Shown: one piece after another, positions 40,001-44,946 of the stretch
Position numbering within the stretch: the stretch's first letter is position 1
How the letters are laid out: every line of letters begins with the position of its first letter
Assembly: GCF_022430525.1 (NCBI RefSeq)
Contig: NZ_CP092519.1
Coordinates: 1,056,454 to 1,120,453, forward strand
Length of the DNA stretch: 64,000 bases
Reading direction: 5' to 3'
Source of the DNA: Cetobacterium somerae
GTDB taxonomy: Bacteria; Fusobacteriota; Fusobacteriia; Fusobacteriales; Fusobacteriaceae
Position numbers and translations under genes: made by a program
The notes under the pieces: model-generated
Databases searched by the model: none
The model's input: only the letters and a program-made list of their open reading frames with translations
What the model was told of the DNA's origin: nothing

Positions 40001-40834
40001 TTTGTAAAAGAATCTGGAAGAAATGGAGTTATGCAATCTTATGGTGCTGACTATGAAATCTATGAAGATGTTACTTTTGGAGCATCTTTCCAACTTGGAA
40101 AAATTGAACTTCCTGATAACGAAGGTGAAAGTAAAAGAAAAGCAGTATCTCTATACTCAAGAATAGAAAAAGCTGATTTTATGTTAAAAAATAAAATTGA
40201 ATACAGAGAAGAAAAAGAGGATCAAAAGATTAGGCAATATTTAACAACAAATACTTTTAACTATGTTTATAGCGATGAATATACATTTGCTGGAAAGATA
40301 AATTTTGCTTTTACAGATGATATTGAAAATTATAAATTTATAGAAAGTAGTATCGGATTAGCTTATAGACCTGTTGAAAATGATAAACTAAACTTTTTAT
40401 CTAGGTATACTGTAATTTTAAATGAAGATCCTAATGATTCAGATAAATCAAAAGCTTATATTATAGAGTTTGAATCAATTTACTCTCTAACTGAAAGATG
40501 GGATTTAGGATTAAAAACAGCTTATCGAAAAGAGCAAGATACATATATTCGAGTTTCTGAAAACTCTATAGTTATAAATAATAATTTATACTTAATAGGA
40601 TTAAAAGCTAACTATACAATTTTAAATGATTGGGATATATATGGACAATACCATTGGTTAGTAGATGAAAAAGAAAGTGATATTGCTTCTGGAGCTATTG
40701 TAGGAATTTACAAAAATATCCATCGAAATTTAAAGTTTGGAGGAGGTTACAACTTCTCTGGATTTAGTGATAACTTAGGTGTAGACGATTACAAAGCTCA
40801 CGGATGGTTTATAAATGCAATTGGAAGGTTCTAA
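25040..40834 (+). CDS. Giant DUF11-repeat surface protein with C-terminal outer-membrane beta-barrel
   Basis: 5264 residues in one unbroken frame. Residues 1-21 are a signal peptide (KRGLFFLIFFILLSKIMLA). From about 25 to 4045 run some 29 repeats of about 134 residues. Each opens with a pattern such as ITKTP....YxPGGxIxYxIxVxNxGxGY and closes with APGGSITYxI and a TSNTA-like end, the DUF11/TIGR01451 immunoglobulin-like fold. The last repeat is the most canonical (LKDLIPPGFKYIKGTTEL). At about 4054-4105 comes an SdrD-B-like unit with a calcium-type loop (FFDENGDGYQNDGEKG), then Ig-like linker to about 4380. The remainder, about 880 residues, is alternating beta strands (GTGGSLYFLKNGD, LQEGKDYEFDPYQGRIILN) ending in Phe, like outer-membrane barrels. 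Strong AGGAGGG site. Likely a cell-surface stalk or adhesin; function inferred only. Confidence 0.9.
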   Translation: MRKRGLFFLIFFILLSKIMLAIDFNLTRISPQGEYDNGDGVEYQLTLTNNTATGIGGTLSFPLANLTSTLDGGGEGIIFNNLQNSSKTNGKYTYPGSFSFTGNLEATGIFIDAGGSITYTVKGTINPNINGTIDAIANFVSTSGEKITQENTMTRVFYDLEVNKIPTLPYYEKGGTVSYNILVENIGKAPIKSIDIEDILDNSAFVSSSISATSTGIGTNPGIYSPTGNLMAKGAYIAVGGNITYTITGQLNDSFIGTLNNSVSLTSRKKTQTVDANPINLAKYSYTFKKTTLNPDKQYSPNGAVAYRLLITNTSKDIPITNMSLSDYFSQIYSVDANGNQVLAFDTTRITVIPSTGTNSSSAGNISSNTDLNIKNISIAPGDYVSYTVRTFVNPNVVGEIKNTATISDRNGNTLTSEDSGLISKPANIEISKTPLSNDVYTPGAPIKYLITIKNTGQGIGYNLNVIDNITNIKSSLANSSGVSSQDIEGNPVSTWNIIASLGTESTNSTSNLLQNGGFLNNVNLNDQNVILYPGEEINYTVTIITKDTSIGTISNTAEINGQTSTAIYNPAEVITTGNESITIVKTPNQSEYTPGGTISYNIIVRNLDTKFANNINITDSLSKITALNTNGENSAVVKSWSLNFISKTGNGTTQGEFNYGVENPGTQDLNIVADLGPNGEVIYKLIIKVNPDIVGKIYDDNPSGNVVENGNGISMSPYKLELQKEVNETEYTPGQNVIYTVTISNTGNGTAVNIPVQDIFSDIKTTLVTGVQGQAYTKTVVTGVIYDSKGNIVTSGPDKTGLVNELIDKDLNVKAIISPGNSIVYTIIATINPLADQRIINTALVDGELTSDRGIVTRTTNVSIKKSVNKNSYPNNLDSNGNIISEENETIIYTIEVENSSASGIAMNVPVQDSISTIEAELLSGNQALVFQPGWKIDTQLIGEGTSISGDLVEDGKDINTRVNIAPGGKVVFTITGNINNNGTQIFYGSFTNSATADGITSTATTSPKDPFLRISKSSTNTSYIPGETIEYSIVVENIGSGYANNAQIIDSLNNVVDGAKNKAFSSWTITGTPKGYGTTIGNISDNNDLNTTVDIAPGGSITYNIVAQLNKNLTGIITNEVQVYDPQNGNISTASASEDNANEDGTIFIRKTTNIPSIIPTEDFTYIIDVLNNSKNPIKNIRIVDDLNNIIGNLANENGTSTTDITGPAFTSWKIFKGGVLISTGTNDKLDDLISNLNPQQGVEYKIIAVPNPKLLIQKLKNTANVYNGNDIIASSFIENNVLGSTGGITRSVTPSKYIPGDTLTYIIKISPNSVGYLNNFSVNEDISNLNVKLMNGTQGNVFFNPTTGKNEFNVEFIQNESKVSTGTVPIPLESIKPNTNLVGIVDIAQGDYLVYKITGKIRPDILGDINYKGLVTTFYRQNLSITKQVVGGNYFPGQTLTYLLRVENNSNGNAGQVDLVDNIGNIKVESSKGGIIPAFVPGSIKVANISIGGYGASAPIPADSENINVKIDVPTGGYIQYEISGTVADTAIGRIINELDVDSDTVSAGTSSPQNRFLVTKTMDRYLDVDGLTAVNAGYVPGGYIQYTVTITNQNAGIINNYPIKDLIGDINTTLATGGVGKAFESWTITAEKDTSNATDFGIFQNNQNLDTTVDIGPNGFIKYTILAKVNPLAVGNFSNSVNVNGVIRTSQTAQMAPEVILHTKKAFDSTGTKEITNYAPGDTIVYKIEIQNVGKGTAYGKSYFDTLSSIMANEAGSGSNKVNPFGNKWTINTEKSGDITLIGATLPQNNENISINNMIISQNGSVVFTIKTTVGDKIFGDIFNTSTYGQDSKTAVLKPYPGVISTTNIIKTLNGNTFTGQAYKPGDAITYEITISNTGRGILNDVKITDIFTNILTEESGASSLNQALQNISISPPTVNTGENFVEPIQGDSSILVRKNADILPGQTITIITSATISKKALGIIPENSLMVNGVETKSATINPEQAVLTGSKALIMPSNRIYVPGDNVQYKLTLKNTGLGYGNNVVLKDLIGEITTEIVGGKQGAAFTSWNIIYNGATGSEFSNFTYLNGAINGPAGLNTTIDIGPGVEVSFNIEATLSKNIVGNVINTATLGDKVYTSEAITLKPANLSDIEVTKIVSSPTYVPDGNVGFQITIKNNSDTTINNLLISDLISGIKTEQAGGTSNQALKSGWSITTNIIGDTENSAIKIPRFGDLINNEIDLAKETELTISIAGVASSKSLGKIENSAKWSYNGSSSETNKVTIEPEVGSLKISKSANLSNYIPGGTIEYTLNIQNIGSGYVNNGVITDNLLDKTVQLVDGTTAPAFTNIKLINQTSGSNTILGPVDLSNGYLQNSADIYPGDTVKVVISALVNENAYGPITNTATAGLSTGSVTLKSVKGILTANKSVDKLNYSDGDTLTYTINLINSGQGWLKDISVIDELSKIQTEFVNGTTTLAFENSTDLNQTINIAPNSTKTLTISGTLKTGTIGDIVNAANVDGSFTNEVISTPVIKDLNLTITSDEFYKTGNGIDPTEKNIINYTIILKNNEQSAAAADIILTDDILNIFVGSSLNNTIKAFSSYKITEFNYPQEDNITSNIELNKDITDKSIFVSGALKKDGEIIIKLEATLNETEFESPIGNIINLAKVSQGTKTNSAETIVLPSAPKPSITKIIKSIGGKNYNIGMTYSPGDELVYEINITNTGDGYLNNTSLTDNISLLVTELAGDNIGNVLSQYSWSYISNSKRTVIDSGAFMPNTPLNTMITIAPKSNIIITLTGKISDESLGVIPSNQVNLGILNSRTPTISPAFGKLELTKNLTSETTYIPGGLLSYEVRVANTGLGYLNNIKIQDLIGNIQTNSVGGKISSAFSTWSVSGKPDPIDGIVYVDNSYPNTENLDDTLDIAPGVAAVFTVTGVVSNNIYGDITNKAVASKDNEQQTASVTATSKKATVLLTKSFNNSTYSPGGNLGFTITIENNSPAIAAGLNIQDLIESMVVDTIDGSKKFPFKSGYQINTSIIGDSSNTSLNIPTSGNINVTGDLAPNTTAIISVSGFAIDDAVGEISNTATLTYDSKSTTKNATIKPNTGNILITKTSPTTSFTPGKELIYNIKVTNNGDGYASGVLVQDNLSLSGAFDLATIVATPTWDSLSKVNNLNIKNGILTAIADIHPGESINIQIQAQVLKTRIESIANTAEATYLGTTFDNTIVLNSVPGILTINKDQSTGFYEPGNQLYYTLTIENTGDGWLKGVGIYDDLAAIQTQVLGGGIGAAFQTNSIGASIISQGISTLTIDSKEITQGNLVVKGDIAPNTTVTIVIGGNTSENAIGIIQNTARAVQNSITYKSDTVTAIQQIPKLELKKIGDNIEYVVGQPITYTITVVNNTVNNARGVLLKDLISKVTVLNSNGETVPAFKPGWKVSYTSDSLSTVTGVVEDGKDINVVMDIHNFDTVTFTIEAIVIDNAIGAIKNTVSASEFGEPYSSSFESLPKESEITITKTPQIEKYVPGELLTYDITVSNVGLGYGDNIIVQDILSDIVVTTPTGNINAFDISSATIKIKNISPNVVTTIKNEVRGVDLEDLLDMPPNSSITYEVSAVVAPNAIGPIKNIASAAGVSVENIILSENYKIEATMTQEQTTYIPGKEVQFDLIVENIGLGFAYNIDVKEIITNSLTLGIAGNNLKSFNSWTISKSESQNSVMNRANDLSNTDIDEVVNIPPKGIITYKVTAVVNPELSGDIIVESDVLDSLNKEEFKNSVTFTPPEAILSLSKISNKDNYGDEDEFIIYTLAIENKGIGNIRDIQVTDLISSLKGKNGNSLFTDWQITVKETGVIANEHIPVKDNEDINNILNLRSDAQNKVVYTITGKINKGIDDTITNTFIAKNPLTGKIDTASVTNYIKKIPDNEGELKVIKRALKRDIKIGEAVEYEITVENNNESRFINVVLKDLIPPGFKYIKGTTELVESGTDGILNTNDDLTSISEPVLGNGLNFPSITMEPFTKFRVRYLLKPSIGVTFGKYKNQAYMTLNGNKISNTATATVSIIGDSLLDTASIIGKVFFDENGDGYQNDGEKGIPGVRLITPTGVIAITDRFGRYHVPDEWVYSKMGENYEIKLDITTLPENVEILSENPQIKRVTPQGLTKFNFSVRGIKGKNIEDKNRIYLPDGAIWVINDSIEIEPELILNLPERIVVKNGELTEELDFTLKTNYGDFIEKYEIEIYSQEDSTLSSPIGVISGKKIYNDMKVNWNSKKEDRLDFKTGKQLKVRLKVWDKFGNFDATEIGYIDLVSKKPIVDLFDYESKNEIFLQIQNIPLNTGMARFTGDGLKDIEKVYIGEDEYDVDQDAFIASKYMPSDKYNIPVKVVDKNGNESEYSLKVTLPETYYMSTGIADFSIGRNYISGNQEVLNVDNPFGPEYFADNIYNEGRIAYYGRGKYKDKFRFVAHIDTKANSLNEMFNDVLKRDKQTLFQRVEDTDYAYYPTYGDKSYIYRDVETDGKIYLKLQYEKSSIMWGNYNTGFTGSKYMQYNRSLYGAKGNYTSNETTKFGDNKNNITAFASEPDSLYGHDEFLGTGGSLYFLKNGDILSGTEKVWIKIVNSNTSLTEKVIYLQEGKDYEFDPYQGRIILNKPLTGVASNINGDIIQGSSSGNYYSYLIVDYEYIPTNSQNMNEKDYGLRGKTFINDHVGVGGTYIKENKEGKGYTLTGGEVILKATENSYLKGEISRSEGIQSDNSFLSFDGGLNFKKIGSDIENISGNAYNFSGVLNFADLNPEVFSPYGNDIRAWYEKKESGYSFASDLGDKELETYGSEINFRSSDRMKAKIKYESMEKKDYFNSLIDKKETTGIQLEYLITERISAGLAFNHVKELDQNEIGSGDLVGARVEYEIDEDTTVYTEGQITVNKNSNYETNNIITFGGEKSLTEKLTVNGKTSFGTRGNYTEVGTDYNLTDDYTVYLGYSMDGEEDINKITGGQRARLNDKINIYQENQFVKESGRNGVMQSYGADYEIYEDVTFGASFQLGKIELPDNEGESKRKAVSLYSRIEKADFMLKNKIEYREEKEDQKIRQYLTTNTFNYVYSDEYTFAGKINFAFTDDIENYKFIESSIGLAYRPVENDKLNFLSRYTVILNEDPNDSDKSKAYIIEFESIYSLTERWDLGLKTAYRKEQDTYIRVSENSIVINNNLYLIGLKANYTILNDWDIYGQYHWLVDEKESDIASGAIVGIYKNIHRNLKFGGGYNFSGFSDNLGVDDYKAHGWFINAIGRF

Positions 40835-40884
40835 AAATAGTTTGATTTTATAAACTTTTTATTTCTTTAATTACACAGTAAAAG

Positions 40885-40918
40885 AAAAGCAACTCATAAA
40901 TTTATGAGTTGCTTTTTT
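40885..40918 (+). terminator. Terminator of the giant gene
   Basis: A perfect 32-bp palindrome, AAAAGCAACTCATAAA followed by its reverse complement, then T-rich tail. It is symmetrical and may also terminate transcription from the right. Confidence 0.88.
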
Positions 40919-41040
40919 CCTTTATCTTTAGATACATTACTCTAGCACCATTATAACAGATTACTGTAAGTGGAATTTCTAAACTCTCAGCTATTTTTTT
41001 AATTATTGGATAGTGTACGTTCCTGTATATTCCTTTATTT
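40902..41040 (-). pseudogene. HAD phosphatase (Cof-type) remnant
   Basis: Minus-strand frame giving NVHYPIIKKIAESLEIPL then TVICYNGARVMYLKIKEK and a stop at 40902. The YP.I..IAE.L....ICYNGA.V pattern is that of Cof/HAD-IIB phosphatases between the first and second motifs. Only about 40 codons survive, with no catalytic DxD motif and no start. It is entered out of frame from the lipoprotein leader at 41003-41104, so it is a decayed scrap. The call rests on a short stretch. Confidence 0.5.
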
Positions 41041-41104
41041 TTGAATTACTACATGCTACAAATATTATAGTTATACTTAATAACATCATTAATTTTTTAT
41101 TCAT
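41003..41104 (-). CDS. Very short putative lipoprotein
   Basis: A 33-codon frame: MNKKLMMLLSITIIFVACSN is a lipoprotein signal peptide with lipobox FVAC and Ser/Asn after it, followed by only 13 residues (SKIKEYTGTYTIQ). The ATG overlaps the end of the 36-aa gene by 8 bases, indicating translational coupling. The mature part is much shorter than any known lipoprotein family, so this is probably the 5' end of a truncated gene that runs into the HAD remnant. It may still be expressed as a mini-lipoprotein (lysis- or entericidin-like), but I have no positive evidence. Confidence 0.45.
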   Translation of the reverse strand: MNKKLMMLLSITIIFVACSNSKIKEYTGTYTIQ

Positions 41105-41207
41105 TTTTCTCACTTTCTAAAGAAGCTATCATCAACTCTATTAACTCTTCTAATGTTTTCCCTTTTGTTTTTTCTTTTAATTTTTGTTCTTTTTCACTTT
41201 TTAACAT
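41097..41207 (-). CDS. Small charged protein (36 aa)
   Basis: A 36-codon gene with a near-perfect ribosome site (GGAGGAG six bases from the ATG). The product MLKSEKEQKLKEKTKGKTLEE... is Lys/Glu-rich and ends in an amphipathic helix (LIELMIASLESEKNE). Not recognised. It is the first of a two-frame unit with the short lipoprotein frame. The strong site argues for translation, the size against a confident call. Confidence 0.45.
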   Translation of the reverse strand: MLKSEKEQKLKEKTKGKTLEELIELMIASLESEKNE

Positions 41208-41349
41208 AAACTCCTCCTTTTTATGCACCTCTTTTTTATCATATTACTCTATTATTTTATAATTTTGTTAAAAATTACATGAAATAGTTATATTTAGTTG
41301 TATAATCATAAAAAATTTACATAAAATAAAAATGCATAAAAATAAAAGC

Positions 41350-42519
41350 TTATAATTCGTCAACTGCTTTTTTTAACTGATCCAATGCTTGTTTTAAAAC
41401 ACTTTTTGGACATGCAACATTTAATCTCATAAATCCATTTAAGTTTTTATCAAATGCTGTTCCACTATTTAAACCAAGTTTTGCTTTTTCAATCATAAAT
41501 TTTTCTAACTCTGTATTACTAAGATTTAAAGCTCTGCAATCTAACCACATTAAGTATGTTGCATCAGGTGCATAAGTTTTAATTTCTGGGATATTCTCAT
41601 TACAATACTCAACTACAAAATCAAAATTGTTACTAATATATGGTAACAGCTGATTTAACCACTCCTCGCCTTCGTTATAAGCTACCTCCATAGCAACAGA
41701 AGAAAAAGAATTATTACGATGAATATCTTTTGAAAACCACCATTTATCAAAATCATTTTTTAATTTATTGTTTGGAAAAACAACGGTACAAGCTTGTAAT
41801 CCTGCCAAATTAAATGTCTTTGTTGCTGAAAAACAAGTTACTACTGTTTTTTTTGCTAAATCACTAACTGTCGCTGTTGGAATAAATTTTTTGTCATGAA
41901 AAATCAAATCTGAATGTATTTCATCGCTTATTAGTAAGACATCATTTTCTGCACAAAGATTTACAATTTTTTCAATCTCCTCTTTCTTCCATACTATACC
42001 TAGTGGATTATGTGGATTACAAAATAAAAACATTGATACTTTTTTTATTTTAGCCTCAAAATCCTCCCAATCAACAGACCACTTACCATCTTTTTCTACA
42101 AGATGATTTGTTAATACATGATTACCTGAATTTTGAACAATTTCATAAAACTCTCCATAAACTGGTGGTTGAATTAAAATACTACTTCCACTTTTACACC
42201 AAATTTCAGCCATCACTGTCATGGCAGGAACTACTCCTACAGAGAATGAACATAAGGATTTATCAATCTCCCATCCATTTCTTCGCTTTTGCCAATCACA
42301 CCCTGCTTCGAAATAACTATCTGGTCTTGAAACATAACCAAATATACCCTCTTCGGCTTTATTTTTCAAAGCATCTATAATTGGTTGAGCAGTTTTAAAG
42401 TCCATATCTGCTATCCAAAGTGGTATTAAATCATCTGTTCCAAATTTTTTTATTCGTTCATCATATTTTGCACATCTAGTATTTGCTCTAGAAATCACTT
42501 CATCAAAATTATATTTCAT
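41350..42519 (-). CDS. PatB/MalY-type cystathionine beta-lyase (aminotransferase fold)
   Basis: A PLP enzyme of fold type I, 389 residues, close to MalY/PatB. The substrate-binding start RANTRCAKYDERIKKFGTDDLIPLWIADMDF is typical of C-S lyases. FCNPHNPLGIVWKKEE, ISDEIHSDLIFHDKKFIP (the Asp that holds the pyridine nitrogen) and FSATKTFNLAGLQ, with the Schiff-base Lys near residue 233, are all seen. It breaks cystathionine or cysteine S-conjugates to pyruvate, ammonia and a thiol, so it may release H2S, as many oral and gut fusobacteria do. It is divergent from the reductase gene at 42710 and probably monocistronic. Confidence 0.92.
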   Translation of the reverse strand: MKYNFDEVISRANTRCAKYDERIKKFGTDDLIPLWIADMDFKTAQPIIDALKNKAEEGIFGYVSRPDSYFEAGCDWQKRRNGWEIDKSLCSFSVGVVPAMTVMAEIWCKSGSSILIQPPVYGEFYEIVQNSGNHVLTNHLVEKDGKWSVDWEDFEAKIKKVSMFLFCNPHNPLGIVWKKEEIEKIVNLCAENDVLLISDEIHSDLIFHDKKFIPTATVSDLAKKTVVTCFSATKTFNLAGLQACTVVFPNNKLKNDFDKWWFSKDIHRNNSFSSVAMEVAYNEGEEWLNQLLPYISNNFDFVVEYCNENIPEIKTYAPDATYLMWLDCRALNLSNTELEKFMIEKAKLGLNSGTAFDKNLNGFMRLNVACPKSVLKQALDQLKKAVDEL

Positions 42520-42709
42520 CTTCTAGTTTTCAACTCCTTTTGTATTTATAATCAGATATTAACACGAAATAACATGGTTGTAAAATTGAATATGTAGATA
42601 TATAATATAGAAAAAACGGTAATAATCTCTAGCAATAACTCTAGTTTTTCTGATAAATTGAAAATCAAATATATTTAATATTCTTAATTTTTTAAACAGG
42701 AGGTTTTTT

Positions 42710-43258
42710 ATGAAAATTTTAGTTTTAAATGGAAGTCCTAGATTAGATGGCAATACTAAAACAGCATTAAATACTATTGTTGCTGGAATTAATAAAAACT
42801 GCACAAATTCTTTGGTCGAAATTTATGATGTTACAGAACATAAGTTAAGTGGATGTATCAATTGTGATGGTTGTAAATCTAACCATGGTAATTGCGTTCT
42901 TCCTGATGAAAGTGCTGATGTAATTAATAAAATTTATAATGCTGATACTATTATATTTGGTTCTCCTGTTTATTGGTGGGGAGTATCAGCTCAACTTAAA
43001 ATGGTTATTGATAAAATGTACTCAAAAAGTGAGCAATTCCAAGAACAAAAAAAGAAAATAGGATTAGTTACTGTTGGAGCGGACGAACTTAAAGGTCCTC
43101 AATATAGAATAATTTCTGAGCAAATGGAATGTATATGTGAATACCTTGGTTGGGAACTTGTATTTTCTCATCCTATATCAGCATATGAAAAAACTGATGT
43201 TTTAAACAATAGTGACGAATTAAGAAAGTTAGGTGAATTATGGAAAAAGATAAGCTAA
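42710..43258 (+). CDS. Flavodoxin-fold NAD(P)H reductase (iron-sulfur flavoprotein-like)
   Basis: 182 residues. MKILVLNGSPRLDGNTKTAL is the FMN phosphate loop of NADPH-dependent FMN reductases; FGSPVYWWGVSAQLKMVIDK is the second flavin contact. A cysteine cluster GCINCDGCKSNHGNC (near residues 50-64) resembles that of archaeal and clostridial iron-sulfur flavoproteins, so a 4Fe-4S cluster or a redox thiol pair is possible. It has an AGGAGG site and overlaps the following SDR frame by 19 bp, so the two were one operon. Its electron acceptor is unknown. Confidence 0.85.
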   Translation: MKILVLNGSPRLDGNTKTALNTIVAGINKNCTNSLVEIYDVTEHKLSGCINCDGCKSNHGNCVLPDESADVINKIYNADTIIFGSPVYWWGVSAQLKMVIDKMYSKSEQFQEQKKKIGLVTVGADELKGPQYRIISEQMECICEYLGWELVFSHPISAYEKTDVLNNSDELRKLGELWKKIS

Positions 43259-43966
43259 AGAAGATTTGCATTATCACAGGAGGAGCTGGTGGTATCGGTT
43301 ATCATCTTTCTGAAGGATTTAATAAAAAAGGGTATAAAGTAATTGTTTTAGATATAAAAAAAGAAGAAGAGCTCTCAGAAGACATTGACTTTATTAAAGT
43401 GGATTTAAGATTAGAAACTGAAATTAAATATGCTTTTTCTAAAATCACAGAAAAATATGGAGCAGCCCATATACTTATAAATAATGGAGCTATTTCAAAT
43501 TTTAATAAAAACATTGAAGATATTTCGATTAAAGAGTTTGATGATGTTATAAATGTTAATCTTCGTGGAAGTTTTATTTGTTGTAAAGAATTTATAGAAG
43601 TGAACAAAGGACAAATCTATGGTCGAATTAATAAATATAGCATCTACTCGTTGGAATCAAAATGAAGCTAATTGGGAAGCTTACGGTGCTTCAAAAGGTG
43701 GATTAATTTCTATGACTAATACCCTTGCTATATCTCTTTCTAAAACGCCAATCACTGTAAATGCTATAAGTCCTGGATGGATACAAGTAAATAATTATGG
43801 AAGTTTATCAGAAACGGATCATTCTCAACATCCATCAGGAAGAGTAGGAATTCCTAGAGATATTCTTAATGCTTGTTTATTTTTAGCTGATACTGAAAAT
43901 GATTTTATTAATGCTGCAAATTTAGTCATTGATGGTGGTATGACTAAAAAAATGATTTATGAATAA
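43240..43966 (+). pseudogene. Short-chain dehydrogenase/reductase broken by a one-base frameshift
   Basis: Two overlapping frames together give a complete SDR of about 240 residues. The first (43240-43665) has the NAD(P) motif TGGAGGIGYHLSEGF, the acidic DI after the second strand, and INNGA. The second (from about 43632 to 43966) supplies NIASTRW with the catalytic Ser, YGASKGG with Tyr and Lys, and the usual DGGMT end. The break falls in GGTCGAATTAATAAATATAGC near 43630, where one extra A relative to an expected RIINIAS reading shifts the frame. The ribosome site for a separate second half is absent. Either a real pseudogene or a sequencing error in a short A/T run. Confidence 0.85.
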
Positions 43967-44365
43967 TAAATAATTTATAAATAAAAAAGTAGAGGGCAAC
44001 CATCACAAATCCCTCTACTTCACTACTAAATCACCTTCGAATAACTTTAAAACTTTCAATCATTTTCTTAAAAAACTTTTTAAATCTCTTAATAGTAAAA
44101 CAGTTTACTGACTTTAAATCTATTACCTCATATAATAGTTAGAAAAACAACTTCATGATTTGTTAAAATTAATTAAAATACTATTTTTCTTCATTTTTTA
44201 AAAATTAAAACATCTTTGAAACTGTGTGATGGCTATTTTTCTACTTTAAAACTTTTAAATTCTTTTCTACCTTCTAACTATTATTATAACTTTTAGACGT
44301 TTTTTTCTTAAATAAAAGTTTGAAAATTTTATTTTTTTTAAGTAATCAAAATTATTTATTATCTA
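43967..44365. repeat. Gene-free stretch holding an imperfect inverted pair
   Basis: About 400 bp with no gene. A hairpin AAGTAGAGGG/CCCTCTACTT sits near 43988-44022, with its T run on the minus strand (no minus gene lies nearby to use it). Its left arm AGTAGAGGGCAACCATCACA (about 43988-44008) has a partial inverted copy, TGTGTGATGGCTATTTTTCT (about 44223-44244). This looks like the two ends of a small mobile-element relic, but no transposase trace or target-site duplication was found. Confidence 0.3.
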
Positions 44366-44394
44366 TTGTGCTTCTTTGAAAAAAGTTATATAAT
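44366..44394 (+). promoter_or_regulatory. Promoter of the 143-aa gene
   Basis: TTGTGC (44366-44371), 17 bp, consensus TATAAT (44389-44394). Confidence 0.6.
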
Positions 44395-44448
44395 ACTCTA
44401 TAGTCTTAAAAATACTATATTGATAAAATATTCCTAGGAGAAAAATAA

Positions 44449-44880
44449 ATGGAAACAATTATAAAAGATTTAAAAAATGAGTTATCTTATAAAACTAGAT
44501 TAGAAGCTTTAGATAAAATTAAAGACTGCGATTTAAATGAGGATGAATATTTTCATATAAAAACTCTTGTAATTAAATTAGCGTTAACTGATAGAGTTTT
44601 TGCTGTGAAGCATGCTGCTTTTTTACTTTGTCAAAAAAATAAACTTAAAAAAAATAACGAACCTATTAACTTAGGAAAAAAGAATACAGGATATTCACCT
44701 AATGATGTTAGAAAAATGTTTTTAAAAATTAAAAGACAAACAGGAATGGAAACTTTGGACTTAGATCTTTTTAAAGAATACTTCCAAACTATCGCTCCTC
44801 AAATGTATGATGTTATGTCTTCTGAACATATGTATTTTGATAACTGGATAAGAGGTATTTTTAAATACTTATCTAAATAA
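44449..44880 (+). CDS. Conserved-looking 143-aa helical protein of unknown function
   Basis: An all-helical soluble protein with its own promoter, a TAGGAG site and a terminator. The N-terminal half (LKNELSYKTRLEALDKIKDCDLNEDEYFHIKTLVIKLALTDRV) has the spacing of HEAT-type helical pairs: KTRLEALDKI followed by a second helix pair. The C-terminal half (YSPNDVRKMFLKIKRQTG...TIAPQMYDVMSSEHMYFDNWIRGIFKYLSK) is aromatic-rich. I do not recognise a named family. It stands alone between a decayed SDR gene and a convergent cupin gene. Confidence 0.75.
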   Translation: METIIKDLKNELSYKTRLEALDKIKDCDLNEDEYFHIKTLVIKLALTDRVFAVKHAAFLLCQKNKLKKNNEPINLGKKNTGYSPNDVRKMFLKIKRQTGMETLDLDLFKEYFQTIAPQMYDVMSSEHMYFDNWIRGIFKYLSK

Positions 44881-44889
44881 CTATAAATT

Positions 44890-44930
44890 TAAAATACCCC
44901 TTACTATATTTAAGTAGGGGGTATTTTTAT
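44890..44930 (+). terminator. Bidirectional terminator between 143-aa gene and cupin gene
   Basis: AAAATACCCC-TTACT pairs with AAGTA-GGGGGTATTTTT; both flanks are A/T runs, so it serves both convergent genes. Confidence 0.85.
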
Positions 44931-44946
44931 ATATTTATTTTTAAGT

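Noticed and set aside
25040-40834. Giant gene as a fusion of several genes or an assembly artefact of tandem repeats
   Set aside because: The frame is continuous, units are diverged, and signal peptide and barrel are at the right ends.
42559-42804. 81-codon minus-strand frame overlapping the flavodoxin-fold reductase start
   Set aside because: Shadow of the real gene; no ribosome site and no protein character.
41350-44880. Possible CRISPR or tandem repeat in the A/T-rich spacers
   Set aside because: No regularly spaced direct repeats were found anywhere in the window.
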